A DNA stretch of 60,038 nt from the NCBI RefSeq assembly GCF_014529985.1, contig NZ_JACVMU010000014.1, positions 1-60,038 on the forward strand. Reading direction: 5' to 3'. The notes beneath the pieces were generated by a model. The model was not told the origin of the DNA. It saw only the letters and a list, made by a program, of their open reading frames with translations, and made no database searches. Positions 38,770-47,376 of this stretch are shown here, piece by piece. The stretch is from Leucobacter sp. cx-42. Lineage in GTDB: Bacteria > Actinomycetota > Actinomycetes > Actinomycetales > Microbacteriaceae. The translations under genes were made by a program, and so were the position numbers. Positions within the stretch are counted from its first letter, which is position 1, and each line of letters opens with the position of its first letter.

Positions 38770-38861
38770 ACATACAACTTTGCCACTCGTATCCCGATGA
38801 CGCAATTGGCGCAACGCTCGGGATCTGCGGCGCGCATGCCAAAGAACGCGCGAATATTCCA

Positions 38862-38867
38862 TAGACT
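38862..38867 (+). promoter_or_regulatory. Candidate -10 box of a leaderless kinase transcript
   Basis: TAGACT ends 6 nt before the GTG start of the kinase. With no ribosome-binding site visible, transcription probably begins at the start codon. No convincing -35 box was found. Confidence 0.5.
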
Positions 38868-38873
38868 TTGACA

Positions 38874-40817
38874 GTGACCACCCACCCTACGGACCCGCTC
38901 ATCGGGCAAACCTTTGAGGACCGCTACACGATCCTGTCCAGGATCGCCCGTGGCGGCATGGCTATGGTCTACCTCGCTGATGACATCAGGCTGCACCGCA
39001 AGGTCGCTGTCAAGGTCATGCACCAGCACCTCTCTGAGGACGAAAACTTCACGAAGCGATTCGACCGCGAGGCGCGCAGCGCTGCTCAGCTGTCACATCC
39101 GAACCTCGTCAATGTGTTTGACCAGGGGCAGGATCTCGGCCGCTCGTACCTCATCATGGAGTACCTTCCAAGCATCACGCTCCGCGATCTCCTGAAGAGC
39201 CGCAAGAGCTTGACGCTTGACGAGACACTCGAGATTTCTGAGGCGGTTCTTGCTGGCCTCGCCGCCGCCCACGAGGCGAGCATCGTGCACCGCGACGTGA
39301 AACCTGAGAACGTCATGCTCGTCGACGACGGCCGCATCAAGATCGGCGATTTTGGCCTCGCGCGGGAAGTCAGTGCAAACACGACGACCGGCCAGGCGCT
39401 GCTCGGCACAATTGCCTACCTCTCCCCCGAACTCGTCACCCGCGGTATCGCGGACGCCCGCAGCGATCTCTACGCCTTCGGCATCATGCTGTACGAAATG
39501 CTCGTCGGGGCGCAGCCCTTCACCGGCGACCAGCCGATGCAGATCGCCTATCAGCACGCGCACTCGACCGTTCCGCGACCGTCCGAAGCCTCGGCTACGT
39601 CGACTCCGGCAATCGATGACTTTGTCACCTGGCTCACGCGTCGCACCCCGGAGGAACGGCCGACCGACGCCGGCGTCGCGCTCGAGGTGCTTCGTGACTT
39701 GCGCGCGGATCCGTATCGCACCCCAGACACGCTTGTCCTGCACGAGTTGCCGGAAGCAGACAACCCAACACCGGCCACGACGGTTCTTGACCCCGTCGCC
39801 GCAGCACCCATTGCTGGTGTCACCCCGGTAAACGTCGACAGCCACGCGGATTTCGTGCCGCCTCCCGCAGCGCCAATGCCTCCGGTAGCCGTTGCGCAGC
39901 AGAGTGCAGACCGTCGCCGTCGCCGCGGCCGCACGATTGCGCTGGTGAGCGCAGGTGCCATCGTGTTGGCTGGCGGCCTCGGGTTCTGGTTTGGGCAGGG
40001 TCCCGGCTCACGCGTCGTGATTCCGAGCTTTGTTGGCGAGACCCCTGCGGCCGCAGAACAGCTTCTCGCAGACCGTGACCTGCTGATGAAAACCGCGGAG
40101 TGTTCAAGCCTTGATGTGCCCGTCGGCAACGTGGTGAGCACACACCCGACTTCTGGCACTCGCGTGGACCGCGAGTCCACCGTAGAAGTGTGCCTCTCGA
40201 GCGGTCCGGAACAGCTCCCGGTTCCCTCGGTTGTTGGCCTCACCGCTGAGAAGGCCGAAACCGCAATCGTCGACGCACGCTTCACCTACGGCGAGGTGGT
40301 CGATACCCGCTTCGATGAGGCTGCAGCCGGCACCGTCCTCGCCGCACTGAATGAGGCACAGGAGGTCGTTGGCGAGACCCTGCCAGAGCAGAGCGTCATC
40401 AACCTCGTCGTCTCTGCTGGGCCGTTGCCGAACGTCGTCGGCATGGACGAGGGTGACGCGATCGACGCTCTCGAGGGCGCCGGACTCGTCCACGATGACT
40501 CTGACGACTACGAGGCGTACGACCCGACGATGAAGGAGGGCCGCGTACTTTCGGTCCGCATGAGCGCGGATCCGGTGCGCCCTGGTGACTCCTTCTCGAT
40601 CACGCTGTCACTCGGCCCCGAGCTTTTTGAGATCCCAGATGTCGAGGGAGACAGCGTCAATGAAGCGGTGAAGACCCTTCGCGAAGCTGGCTTCGAGGTC
40701 GACACGGGTGTGATCCCTGAGGGTCTCGCTGGTGATCTCGTCGAAGTCAAGGGCACGAAGCCCAAGGCTGGCAGCGAGCACCCCGCAGGAACGAAAGTGG
40801 CGCTCAAGTACATCTAA
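38874..40817 (+). CDS. Membrane Ser/Thr protein kinase with four PASTA domains
   Basis: A 647-residue eukaryotic-type kinase. Catalytic features are Lys47 (VAVKVM), HRDVKPEN (His139-Arg140-Asp141), DFG at 159-161 and an activation loop with Thr170-172. A membrane segment lies at about 354-374, then four PASTA repeats (about 379-444, 447-515, 518-582, 585-647) that would sense cell-wall muropeptides or lipid II. Divergence from an Rv2175c-like gene suggests the PknL lineage; PASTA content resembles PknB. The GTG at 38874 follows a -10-like TAGACT; a TTG two codons earlier is less likely. Confidence 0.94.
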   Translation: MTTHPTDPLIGQTFEDRYTILSRIARGGMAMVYLADDIRLHRKVAVKVMHQHLSEDENFTKRFDREARSAAQLSHPNLVNVFDQGQDLGRSYLIMEYLPSITLRDLLKSRKSLTLDETLEISEAVLAGLAAAHEASIVHRDVKPENVMLVDDGRIKIGDFGLAREVSANTTTGQALLGTIAYLSPELVTRGIADARSDLYAFGIMLYEMLVGAQPFTGDQPMQIAYQHAHSTVPRPSEASATSTPAIDDFVTWLTRRTPEERPTDAGVALEVLRDLRADPYRTPDTLVLHELPEADNPTPATTVLDPVAAAPIAGVTPVNVDSHADFVPPPAAPMPPVAVAQQSADRRRRRGRTIALVSAGAIVLAGGLGFWFGQGPGSRVVIPSFVGETPAAAEQLLADRDLLMKTAECSSLDVPVGNVVSTHPTSGTRVDRESTVEVCLSSGPEQLPVPSVVGLTAEKAETAIVDARFTYGEVVDTRFDEAAAGTVLAALNEAQEVVGETLPEQSVINLVVSAGPLPNVVGMDEGDAIDALEGAGLVHDDSDDYEAYDPTMKEGRVLSVRMSADPVRPGDSFSITLSLGPELFEIPDVEGDSVNEAVKTLREAGFEVDTGVIPEGLAGDLVEVKGTKPKAGSEHPAGTKVALKYI

Positions 40818-40839
40818 GTTGAGTACTTGAGCGCCACTT
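40795..40839. terminator. 17-bp hairpin spanning the kinase stop codon
   Basis: Arms 40795-40811 and 40823-40839 are perfect complements (AAGTGGCGCTCAAGTAC and its reverse complement) around an 11-nt loop that contains the TAA stop. The first arm is made of the last codons of the kinase. It also lies 47 bp beyond the DAHP synthase stop on the other strand. T-runs are weak. Confidence 0.6.
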
Positions 40840-40886
40840 CGGCGGGTACCGTGTCGGCACCCGCCGGCGTCGAATCGCTTGGTGCG

Positions 40887-42254
40887 TTAGACCGAGCGCT
40901 TGAGCTCTTCTGCGACCTGGAATGCCAGCTCGAGCGACTGATGATGGTTCAGGCGCGGATCGCATACCGACTCGTAGCGAGTCGCGAGACCCTCCTCGTC
41001 GATGTTCTCTGCGCCACCGAGACACTCGGTGACATCGTCACCGGTGAGCTCAACGTGCACGCCACCGGGGAAGGTGCCTGCCTCACGGTGCGCTTCGAAG
41101 AAGCCAAGTACTTCGTCCATGACGTCTTCGAAACGACGGGTCTTGTACCCAGTCGATGAGGTGATACCGTTGCCGTGCATCGGGTCGGTGATCCAGAGCG
41201 GGGTCGATCCCTCGCGCTTGACCCCTTCGAGGATGCCAGGCAGGACATCACGGATCTTGCCAGCGCCCATGCGGGTAATGAAGGTCAGGCGACCGGGCTC
41301 ACGCTCGGGGTCGAGCTTGTCCATGAGGCGAACAGCGTCCTCCACCGTCGCGGTCGGACCAAGCTTCACGCCAATCGGGTTGCGCACCTTCGAGAGGAAG
41401 TCAACGTGCGCGCCGTCGAGCTCGCGCGTGCGCTCGCCGATCCAGAGCATGTGGCCCGAAGTGCCGTAGAGCTCACCGGTACGCGAATCGATGCGAGCGA
41501 GCGGGCGCTCGTAATCGAGCAGCAGCGCTTCGTGACTCACGTAGAACTCGGTCTGCGAGAGCGCAGCGTGATCGACCTTGCACGCTTCCATGAAGCGGAG
41601 CGCGCGATCGATCTCGGCAGCGAGAGACTCGTAGCGCTGGTTTGCGGGGTTCGCGACAAAGCCACGGTTCCACGCATGTACCTGACGGAGGTCAGCAAAG
41701 CCACCGTGCGTGAAGGCGCGAATCAGGTTCAGGGTCGAAGCCGACACGTGGTACCCCTGCACGAGACGCGAGGGGTCTGCGGTGCGTGAGCCTTCAGTGA
41801 AGTCGTAGCCGTTCACGAGATCACCACGGTATGCGGGCAGCGTGACACCCTCACGGGTCTCCTCGTTGCTCGAACGCGGCTTTGCGAACTGGCCGGCCAT
41901 ACGACCCACCTTGATCACGGGAAGCGATGCGCCGTACGTGAGCACGACCGCCATCTGCAGCAGTGTCTTCACACGGTCGCGGATCTTGTCTGCGGTTGCA
42001 GCGTCAAACGTTTCAGCACAGTCGCCGCCCTGCAGCAGGAACGCCTTACCCTGCGCAGCTTCTGCAAGGCGAGCGCGGAGCGCATCAACCTCACCTGCGA
42101 AGACGAGCGGCGGCTGTGTGCCGAGTTCGCGCTTCGCTGCTGCGAGCGCGTCGAGGTCTGGCCAGCTGGGCTGCTGCTTGGCTTCGAGCGTCAAATAGTT
42201 ATCAAGCTCCGCGAAGATCTGCTCATCGGTAACGTTTTGCTGTCGACCAGTCAC
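40887..42254 (-). CDS. aroG: Class II 3-deoxy-7-phosphoheptulonate synthase
   Basis: A 455-residue plant-type (class II) DAHP synthase, the entry enzyme of the shikimate pathway, joining PEP and erythrose 4-phosphate. Landmarks are LLQGGDCAETF, the metal/PEP-binding VGRMAGQFAKPRS, MLWIGERTRELDGAH, RMGAGKIRD and WITDPMHGN. It is unrelated in sequence to E. coli AroG. The GTG at 42254 has AAGGAG 10 nt upstream. Feedback behaviour cannot be judged. plsC lies upstream, separated by a hairpin. Confidence 0.95.
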   Translation of the reverse strand: MTGRQQNVTDEQIFAELDNYLTLEAKQQPSWPDLDALAAAKRELGTQPPLVFAGEVDALRARLAEAAQGKAFLLQGGDCAETFDAATADKIRDRVKTLLQMAVVLTYGASLPVIKVGRMAGQFAKPRSSNEETREGVTLPAYRGDLVNGYDFTEGSRTADPSRLVQGYHVSASTLNLIRAFTHGGFADLRQVHAWNRGFVANPANQRYESLAAEIDRALRFMEACKVDHAALSQTEFYVSHEALLLDYERPLARIDSRTGELYGTSGHMLWIGERTRELDGAHVDFLSKVRNPIGVKLGPTATVEDAVRLMDKLDPEREPGRLTFITRMGAGKIRDVLPGILEGVKREGSTPLWITDPMHGNGITSSTGYKTRRFEDVMDEVLGFFEAHREAGTFPGGVHVELTGDDVTECLGGAENIDEEGLATRYESVCDPRLNHHQSLELAFQVAEELKRSV

Positions 42255-42293
42255 GTTCTCTGCTCTCCTTGGTGCTCAAAGACATTTGAATCC

Positions 42294-42325
42294 AACGCAT
42301 AGATCCACAAAGCTGGCTATGCGTT
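42294..42325 (-). other. Hairpin between plsC and the DAHP synthase gene
   Basis: The arms AACGCATAG (42294-42302) and CTATGCGTT (42317-42325) pair perfectly with a 14-nt loop. It lies 30 bp after plsC and 40 bp before the DAHP synthase start. Without a T-run it could be a weak terminator, or a leader structure of the downstream gene. Confidence 0.5.
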
Positions 42326-42354
42326 TCCCTCAGCCTAGTGGGAGCGCTGGGGTT

Positions 42355-43050
42355 TTAGCGCACTGGGGCGCGGTTGCGTACGCTCGAGGCGTAGACGTCT
42401 TCATACTCCTGGCCGCTGAGCTTTTGAATCTCGAGCATGATTTCATCCGTCACACTTCGCAACACGAAGCGGTCAGCAGACATGCCCGCGAAGCGGCTGA
42501 AGTCGAGGGGCTTTCCGATGACGGTGCCGATCCGCCGAATACGAGGGATCTTGACGCCGATAGGCATCGCCTTTTCGGTGTCGATCATGACGACAGGCAC
42601 GACGGTGGCGCCTGATTCCAGCACGAGACGCGCAACGCCAGTGCGGCCGCGGTACAGCTTGGCGTCTGGGCTGCGGGTGCCCTCGGGGTAAATACCGAGC
42701 ACATCGCCGCGTTCCAACACCGAGAGGCCCGTGTTCAGCGAAGCCTCCGAGGCTTTGCCCCCCGAGCGGTCGATCGGCAGCTGGCCGACACCGAGCATGA
42801 ATGACTTCACGATCCAGCCTTTTAGGCCTTTGCCAGTGAAGTAGTCACTCTTTGCGAGGAAGTACACCCTACGGTCCACCATGACCGGCAGCACGAAGGA
42901 GTCGATCACCGAGAGGTGGTTACCCACCAGAATGACAGGTCCGCTCTCGGGGATGTTCTCTGAGCCCTCGACCCACGGACGGTAAATCGTCTTCAGCAGT
43001 GGGCCGATAAGCAGGTGTTTAAAAATCCAGTAGAGCACAGTCGACGGCAT
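42355..43050 (-). CDS. plsC: 1-acyl-sn-glycerol-3-phosphate acyltransferase
   Basis: A 231-residue membrane-associated acyltransferase that forms phosphatidic acid. The catalytic NHLSVID (HX4D) near residue 46, the glycerol-3-phosphate site YPEGTRS near residue 118 and a hydrophobic N-terminus are present. The ATG at 43050 has GAGGAAGGG directly upstream; the longer open frame crosses the palindromic operator and is rejected. It diverges from an acyl-CoA synthetase gene, so fatty-acid activation and phospholipid assembly may be co-regulated. Confidence 0.9.
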   Translation of the reverse strand: MPSTVLYWIFKHLLIGPLLKTIYRPWVEGSENIPESGPVILVGNHLSVIDSFVLPVMVDRRVYFLAKSDYFTGKGLKGWIVKSFMLGVGQLPIDRSGGKASEASLNTGLSVLERGDVLGIYPEGTRSPDAKLYRGRTGVARLVLESGATVVPVVMIDTEKAMPIGVKIPRIRRIGTVIGKPLDFSRFAGMSADRFVLRSVTDEIMLEIQKLSGQEYEDVYASSVRNRAPVR

Positions 43051-43059
43051 CCCTTCCTC

Positions 43060-43127
43060 GCTGTATCCAAGGATACAAGAGCCATGGCGGATTGCGGCCA
43101 TACATATAAGCTGTATCCAACTTATGC
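43060..43127. promoter_or_regulatory. Candidate operator between plsC and fadD: TGTATCC palindrome plus repeat
   Basis: TGTATCC and GGATACA form a 7-bp-arm palindrome with a 2-bp centre (43062-43077), 11 bp from the plsC start. GCTGTATCCAA recurs exactly 50 bp away (43110-43120), just after a -10-like TATAAG (43105-43110) that could serve fadD. A regulator bound here could control both divergent genes. Confidence 0.6.
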
Positions 43128-43185
43128 GGGCGAGCACTCAGCGGTTCACCACGCTACGGAACACACGACGTCCCAAGGAGTTGCC

Positions 43186-44985
43186 GTGAAACAAGCCGAA
43201 ACCCCAGCCCTGGTCCCTTCTTCTCCGGAGACCAACATTGCCGATCTCCTCGAGAAGCGTGTTGCCCTCACTCCCGACCGTGTGTTGTTCGCAACGCCAG
43301 ACGGCGTCGGCGGCTGGGACGACATCACTGCATCAGCATTCCGTCGTCAAGTGGTCGCACTTGCGAAGGGGTTCGTTGCGAGTGGCCTGCAGCCCGGCGA
43401 CCGCGTGGCTTTCATGGCAAAGACAAGTTACGAGTGGACGCTCGTTGATTTTGCACTGCACTACGCGGGCGTCATCATGGTGCCGGTATATGAGACGTCA
43501 TCGGCGCTGCAGCTGCACTGGATCCTTCAGGATTCGGGCGCTCGCGGTCTCATGACGGAAACTGAGCACCAGGCCGCACGCTTCCATGAGGTCCAGTCGG
43601 AATTGCCGAACCTCGATCTGGTGTGGCGTCTCGACCGTGATGCCCTGGCTGATCTCTTCGCAGCCGGCACTGAGGTACCTGACGAGGAAATTGATCGCAG
43701 ACGCTCAATTGCTGTTGGCGGCGATATGGCGACACTGATCTATACCTCCGGCTCGACCGGTCGCCCGAAGGGCTGCGTCCTCACGCACTCGAACTTCATT
43801 GATCTGTCGAACAATGCGTCGGCAGGCCTCAGCGAGGTCGTCCAGCAACCTGGCGCTTCCACGCTGCTCTTCGTCACGCTCGCGCACGTGTTTGCGCGCT
43901 TCATTTCGGTGCTCGCGGTCTCTGAGGGCGTGCGCGTTGGCCATCAGGCCGACACCTCGAAGCTTCTCCCCGCGCTCGGCACGTTCCACCCGACGTTTAT
44001 CCTCGCGGTTCCCCGCGTGTTCGAAAAGGTGTACAACTCAGCGGAGCAGTCGACCGAAGCAGACGGCAAGGGCAAGATTTTCCGCGCGGCAGCGAAGGTT
44101 GCCGTCGCCCATTCAAAGGCCGTGGACGAGGGCAAGGTCTCGTTCATGTTGAACGCAAAGTTCAAGCTGTTCGACAAGCTCGTGTACGCAAAGCTCCGCG
44201 AAAAGCTCGGTGGCCATGTGACCTACGCGATCTCAGGATCCGCGCCACTCAGCAACTATCTCGGCCACTTCTATCGCAGCCTTGGCGTCAAGATCCTTGA
44301 AGGCTACGGCCTCACTGAGACGACGGCACCGGTCAGCGTGAACCTTCCTGATCACTTCAAGATCGGCACGGTGGGTCCGGCACTTCCCGGCCACACGATC
44401 CGCATTGCCGATGACGGCGAGATCCTTGTGAAGGGCTTCGACGTCTTCAAGGAGTACTGGAAGAACCCCGAGGCCACTGCACAGGCGTTCACAAGTGATG
44501 GCTTCTTCCGCACCGGCGATATCGGCTCGCTCGACGATGAGGGTTACCTCACGATCACTGGCCGCAAGAAGGAGATCATCGTTACCGCTGGCGGCAAGAA
44601 CGTCTCCCCCGCAGCGCTCGAGGACCCGATCCGCAGCAACACCGTCGTCGGTGAGGTCGTCGTCGTTGGCGATCAGCGCCCGTTCATTGCAGCGCTCGTA
44701 TCCCTCGACCCTGAGATGCTTCCTGCCTGGCTCGCCAACAATGGTGAAGACGCGAATATGTCGCTTGCCGAGGCTGCCCGCAACCCGAAGGTTCGCGCGG
44801 AGATCCAGAACGCGGTTGATCGCGCAAACCTCTACGTTTCGCGCGCTGAATCGATCCGCAAATTCACGATTCTCCCTATGGTCTTCACCGAGGCAAATGG
44901 CCACATCACGCCGAAGCTCAGTATCAAGCGTGATGCGATCCTGCGCGACTTCGCTGATGAGATCAACGCGATCTACGAACCCTAG
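43186..44985 (+). CDS. fadD: Long-chain fatty acid-CoA ligase
   Basis: A 599-residue AMP-forming acyl-CoA synthetase of the FadD15 type. The P-loop LIYTSGSTGRPKGC, the linker-side GYGLTET and the hinge/C-terminal TGRKKEIIVTAGGKN are present; the catalytic lysine region lies near TPKLSIKRDAI. It activates fatty acids for phospholipid synthesis or degradation. The GTG at 43186 has AAGGAG 5 nt upstream; the frame extends far upstream but lacks a better start. It ends before a strong terminator. Confidence 0.94.
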   Translation: MKQAETPALVPSSPETNIADLLEKRVALTPDRVLFATPDGVGGWDDITASAFRRQVVALAKGFVASGLQPGDRVAFMAKTSYEWTLVDFALHYAGVIMVPVYETSSALQLHWILQDSGARGLMTETEHQAARFHEVQSELPNLDLVWRLDRDALADLFAAGTEVPDEEIDRRRSIAVGGDMATLIYTSGSTGRPKGCVLTHSNFIDLSNNASAGLSEVVQQPGASTLLFVTLAHVFARFISVLAVSEGVRVGHQADTSKLLPALGTFHPTFILAVPRVFEKVYNSAEQSTEADGKGKIFRAAAKVAVAHSKAVDEGKVSFMLNAKFKLFDKLVYAKLREKLGGHVTYAISGSAPLSNYLGHFYRSLGVKILEGYGLTETTAPVSVNLPDHFKIGTVGPALPGHTIRIADDGEILVKGFDVFKEYWKNPEATAQAFTSDGFFRTGDIGSLDDEGYLTITGRKKEIIVTAGGKNVSPAALEDPIRSNTVVGEVVVVGDQRPFIAALVSLDPEMLPAWLANNGEDANMSLAEAARNPKVRAEIQNAVDRANLYVSRAESIRKFTILPMVFTEANGHITPKLSIKRDAILRDFADEINAIYEP

Positions 44986-45003
44986 TCACAGATCCACACG
45001 CAC

Positions 45004-45053
45004 AACGCACTGCGGGGCGGCACGAATTTACTCGTGCCGCCCCGCAGTGCGTT
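45004..45053. terminator. Bidirectional terminator between fadD and def
   Basis: A perfect 22-bp stem (arms 45004-45025 and 45032-45053, rich in GCGGGGCGGC) closes a 6-nt loop. It lies 18 bp after fadD and 33 bp after the def stop in the convergent gene pair. Confidence 0.85.
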
Positions 45054-45086
45054 CATGAGGAATGGGCGCGGATCGCCCATCCGACA

Positions 45087-45578
45087 TTAGAACCAGCTTG
45101 ATGTGCGAATCTGGCGCATTGCTTCCCCACGCGTCTCACGTTCGAGTCGCGAAATGTACAGCTTGCCGTCGAGGTGATCGCACTCGTGCTGAAGCGCCTG
45201 CGCCATGAGACCCTCACCGTGAATCACGACGGGATTGCCGTCGAGGTCAATACCGCGCACCGACGCACGCGGGTACCGGAGTACATCGAACCACAGATCA
45301 GGAACCGAGAGGCACCCCTCGCCCGTGGGTACCGGCTCGCCCTCAAGGCCGAAGAGCTCAGGATTTAGCACGTAGCTCACCTTGCCGTCGATGTGCAGGC
45401 TAAACGCGCGCTGCGTGTAGCCAATCTGTGTCGACGCAAGGCCGGCACGGCCGTCAAACGCGACCGTATCCACAAGGTCCTGCACCATGGCACGCACCCC
45501 GTCGTCGATGGTCTCGATCGGGGTGCAGACCGTACGCAACACCGGATCACCAAACACGCGAATTTCGCGGATCGCCAT
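45087..45578 (-). CDS. def: Peptide deformylase
   Basis: A 163-residue metallo-enzyme that removes the formyl group from nascent proteins. Motif 2 EGCLSVP (residues 87-93, metal-binding Cys) and motif 3 QHECDH (131-135, HExxH) are intact. Motif 1 reads GLASTQIG (46-53) where most enzymes have GLAAxQ, an Ala-to-Ser and a loop substitution near the active site. The ATG at 45578 has GGAGGAG upstream; the frame continues much further but runs opposite to the ParA-like gene. Confidence 0.94.
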   Translation of the reverse strand: MAIREIRVFGDPVLRTVCTPIETIDDGVRAMVQDLVDTVAFDGRAGLASTQIGYTQRAFSLHIDGKVSYVLNPELFGLEGEPVPTGEGCLSVPDLWFDVLRYPRASVRGIDLDGNPVVIHGEGLMAQALQHECDHLDGKLYISRLERETRGEAMRQIRTSSWF

Positions 45579-45689
45579 AGCTGTAAGCTCCTCCCGTGAA
45601 CCACGGAAAGTCCACCGTACGATGCTAAGCCATGAGTTACGCGTAGAGCGATTCGGGCCACTTTTCATCGCGCTCACACCGAGATCAAG

Positions 45690-45695
45690 TAGACT
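45690..45695 (+). promoter_or_regulatory. Candidate -10 box of a leaderless ParA-like transcript
   Basis: TAGACT ends 6 nt before the GTG start of the ParA-like gene, the same hexamer and spacing as before the PASTA kinase. No Shine-Dalgarno is present. Confidence 0.5.
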
Positions 45696-45701
45696 GTCAA
45701 C

Positions 45702-46544
45702 GTGCATGTATTGAGTGTGAGTTCCCTCAAGGGCGGCGTAGGCAAGACAACGGTGACCCTTGGCCTGGCTTCTGCTGCGTTCTCGCGTGGTCTGCGTACC
45801 CTGGTTGTCGACTTCGACCCCCAGTCCGACGTTTCGACCGGCCTCGCAGTAAATCCCGCAGGTTTCTCCAACGTCGCTGACGTTCTCGAGAGCCCTAAGC
45901 CCGCAACCGTTCGCGCAGCAATTGCGCCAAGTGGTTGGAACGGTCTGCACGAGGGAGGCAAGGTCGACCTGCTCGTCGGCAGCCCCTCGGCCATCAACTT
46001 TGACGGGCCGCACCCGTCGACTCGTGACATTTGGAAGCTTGAGGAGGCGCTCGCGTCGCTTGAGTCTGAGTATGACCTCGTACTTATCGACTCGGCCCCC
46101 TCGCTGAACGCACTGACCCGCACCGCGTGGGCTGCAAGCGACCGCGTCATCATCGTCACTGAGCCCAGCCTGTTCGCTGTTGCTGCAGCAGACCGTGCCC
46201 TCCGCGCGATCGAAGAGATCCGCCGTGGCGTGAGCCCGCGTCTTCAGCCACTCGGCGTCCTCATCAATCGTTCGCAGCCGCAGTCGCAGGAGCACCAGTT
46301 CCGTATCCGCGAGCTGCGCGAGATGTTCGGCCCGCTGGTACTGAACCCCCAGCTTCCCGAGCGCCCTGCGCTCCAGCAGGCTCAGGGCGCGGCGAAGCCC
46401 GTTCACCTGTGGCCGGGCGAGGCAGCACAGGAGATGGCTGCGAACTTCGACCAGGTGCTTGACCGTGTCTTGCGCGCCGCAGAGATCGACGCCCCTGCAG
46501 CGCCGCACCGTGGTGCAACTGAGACCGCTGTCGCAGAGGGCTAG
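45702..46544 (+). CDS. Orphan ParA/MinD-like ATPase
   Basis: A 280-residue deviant Walker ATPase. The Walker A loop is KGGVGKTT (residues 10-17) with the signature first lysine, followed by [12 protein letters not shown] (Walker A') and [11 protein letters not shown] (Walker B). No parB lies nearby, so it is not the chromosome-segregation ParA of the origin. Corynebacterium PldP is an orphan ParA involved in division placement and is a possible counterpart, though the neighbours differ. The GTG start is preceded by TAGACT and may be leaderless. A strong terminator follows. Confidence 0.85.
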   Translation: MHVLSVSSLKGGVGKTTVTLGLASAAFSRGLRTLVVDFDPQSDVSTGLAVNPAGFSNVADVLESPKPATVRAAIAPSGWNGLHEGGKVDLLVGSPSAINFDGPHPSTRDIWKLEEALASLESEYDLVLIDSAPSLNALTRTAWAASDRVIIVTEPSLFAVAAADRALRAIEEIRRGVSPRLQPLGVLINRSQPQSQEHQFRIRELREMFGPLVLNPQLPERPALQQAQGAAKPVHLWPGEAAQEMAANFDQVLDRVLRAAEIDAPAAPHRGATETAVAEG

Positions 46545-46572
46545 AGGCACACGCTTCTCGCCCCTCGGGCAC

Positions 46573-46620
46573 AACAGGAAAGCCCCGCACTTCTCACATG
46601 AAGTGCGGGGCTTTCCTGTT
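46573..46620. terminator. Bidirectional terminator between ParA-like and MerR genes
   Basis: A perfect 21-bp stem (arms 46573-46593 and 46600-46620, AACAGGAAAGCCCCGC at the base) with a 6-nt loop lies in the middle of the convergent gap. It reads as a good terminator in both directions, with CTTTCCTGTT after the GC-rich core. Confidence 0.85.
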
Positions 46621-46662
46621 GCAGTTTACGAAGCAGCGAGGAGCTGCCAGTGCTGCAGAAAC

Positions 46663-47238
46663 TTAGGAGATCTTGCGGCGTGACTTGCGGCGAACTGCCA
46701 ACTCGTCGACGGGGTCAGCTTCGCCCTTTTCGCGGTGGTCGTCCATATCGACGAGGGTGGTCTCGACCTCGCGAAGCACCTTCCCCACTGCAATACCGAA
46801 TACACCCTGACCCTGGCTCACAAGGTCAATTACCTCATCGCTTGAGGTGCAGAGGTACACACCAGCACCATCACTCATCAGCGTAGTCTGCGAGAGATCA
46901 TGCACACCAGCTTCGTGCAGCTGCTCAACAGCGGTACGAATCTGCTGGAGCGAAATGCCCGTATCGAGCAGTCGCTTCACGAGCTTCAGCACGAGGATGT
47001 CACGGAAACCGTACAGGCGCTGCGAGCCGGAACCCTTCGCGCTGCGTACCGTCGGCTCCACCAGACCGGTTCGTGCCCAGTAGTCGAGCTGACGATAGGT
47101 GATGCCGGCAGCGCGAGCGGCTACAGCACCTTTAAACCCGCCGTCGGTGTTCGGCTTCGGGAGGCCGTCATCGAACAGGAGATCAGCACCCAGCGAACTG
47201 AAGTGCATTCCTTCAACTGAAGGCTCCGATTGCTCCAT
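46663..47238 (-). CDS. MerR-family regulator, Rv1830-like
   Basis: A 191-residue DNA-binding protein. The N-terminal part (about 45-115) is a MerR winged helix with GITYRQLDYWARTGLV and QRLYGFRDILVLKLVKRLLD, strikingly similar to M. tuberculosis Rv1830. The C-terminal part (SDEVIDLVSQGQGVFGIAV) is a family-specific sensory or dimer region. There is no metal-binding cysteine cluster. The ATG at 47238 has AAGGA 7 nt upstream. Downstream in the same direction of transcription lies only the terminator; ftsR and garA are upstream. Confidence 0.88.
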   Translation of the reverse strand: MEQSEPSVEGMHFSSLGADLLFDDGLPKPNTDGGFKGAVAARAAGITYRQLDYWARTGLVEPTVRSAKGSGSQRLYGFRDILVLKLVKRLLDTGISLQQIRTAVEQLHEAGVHDLSQTTLMSDGAGVYLCTSSDEVIDLVSQGQGVFGIAVGKVLREVETTLVDMDDHREKGEADPVDELAVRRKSRRKIS

Positions 47239-47376
47239 GACGATCCTTTCGGGTGGGGTGGACACAGTCAAAGGTATCCCTGCTTTTCTCACCGCGCAAC
47301 GACCGCCACGCGGCAATATTTCCCACCCGCGGTTCAGCGGGTTTTCACCCGCGATTTCCCGCGAATTTTCGTCTCG

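Noticed and set aside
42230..42280. Possible leader peptide with a Trp codon before the DAHP synthase gene
   Set aside because: A single TGG in a frame that runs into the structural gene out of phase; no terminator pairs with it.
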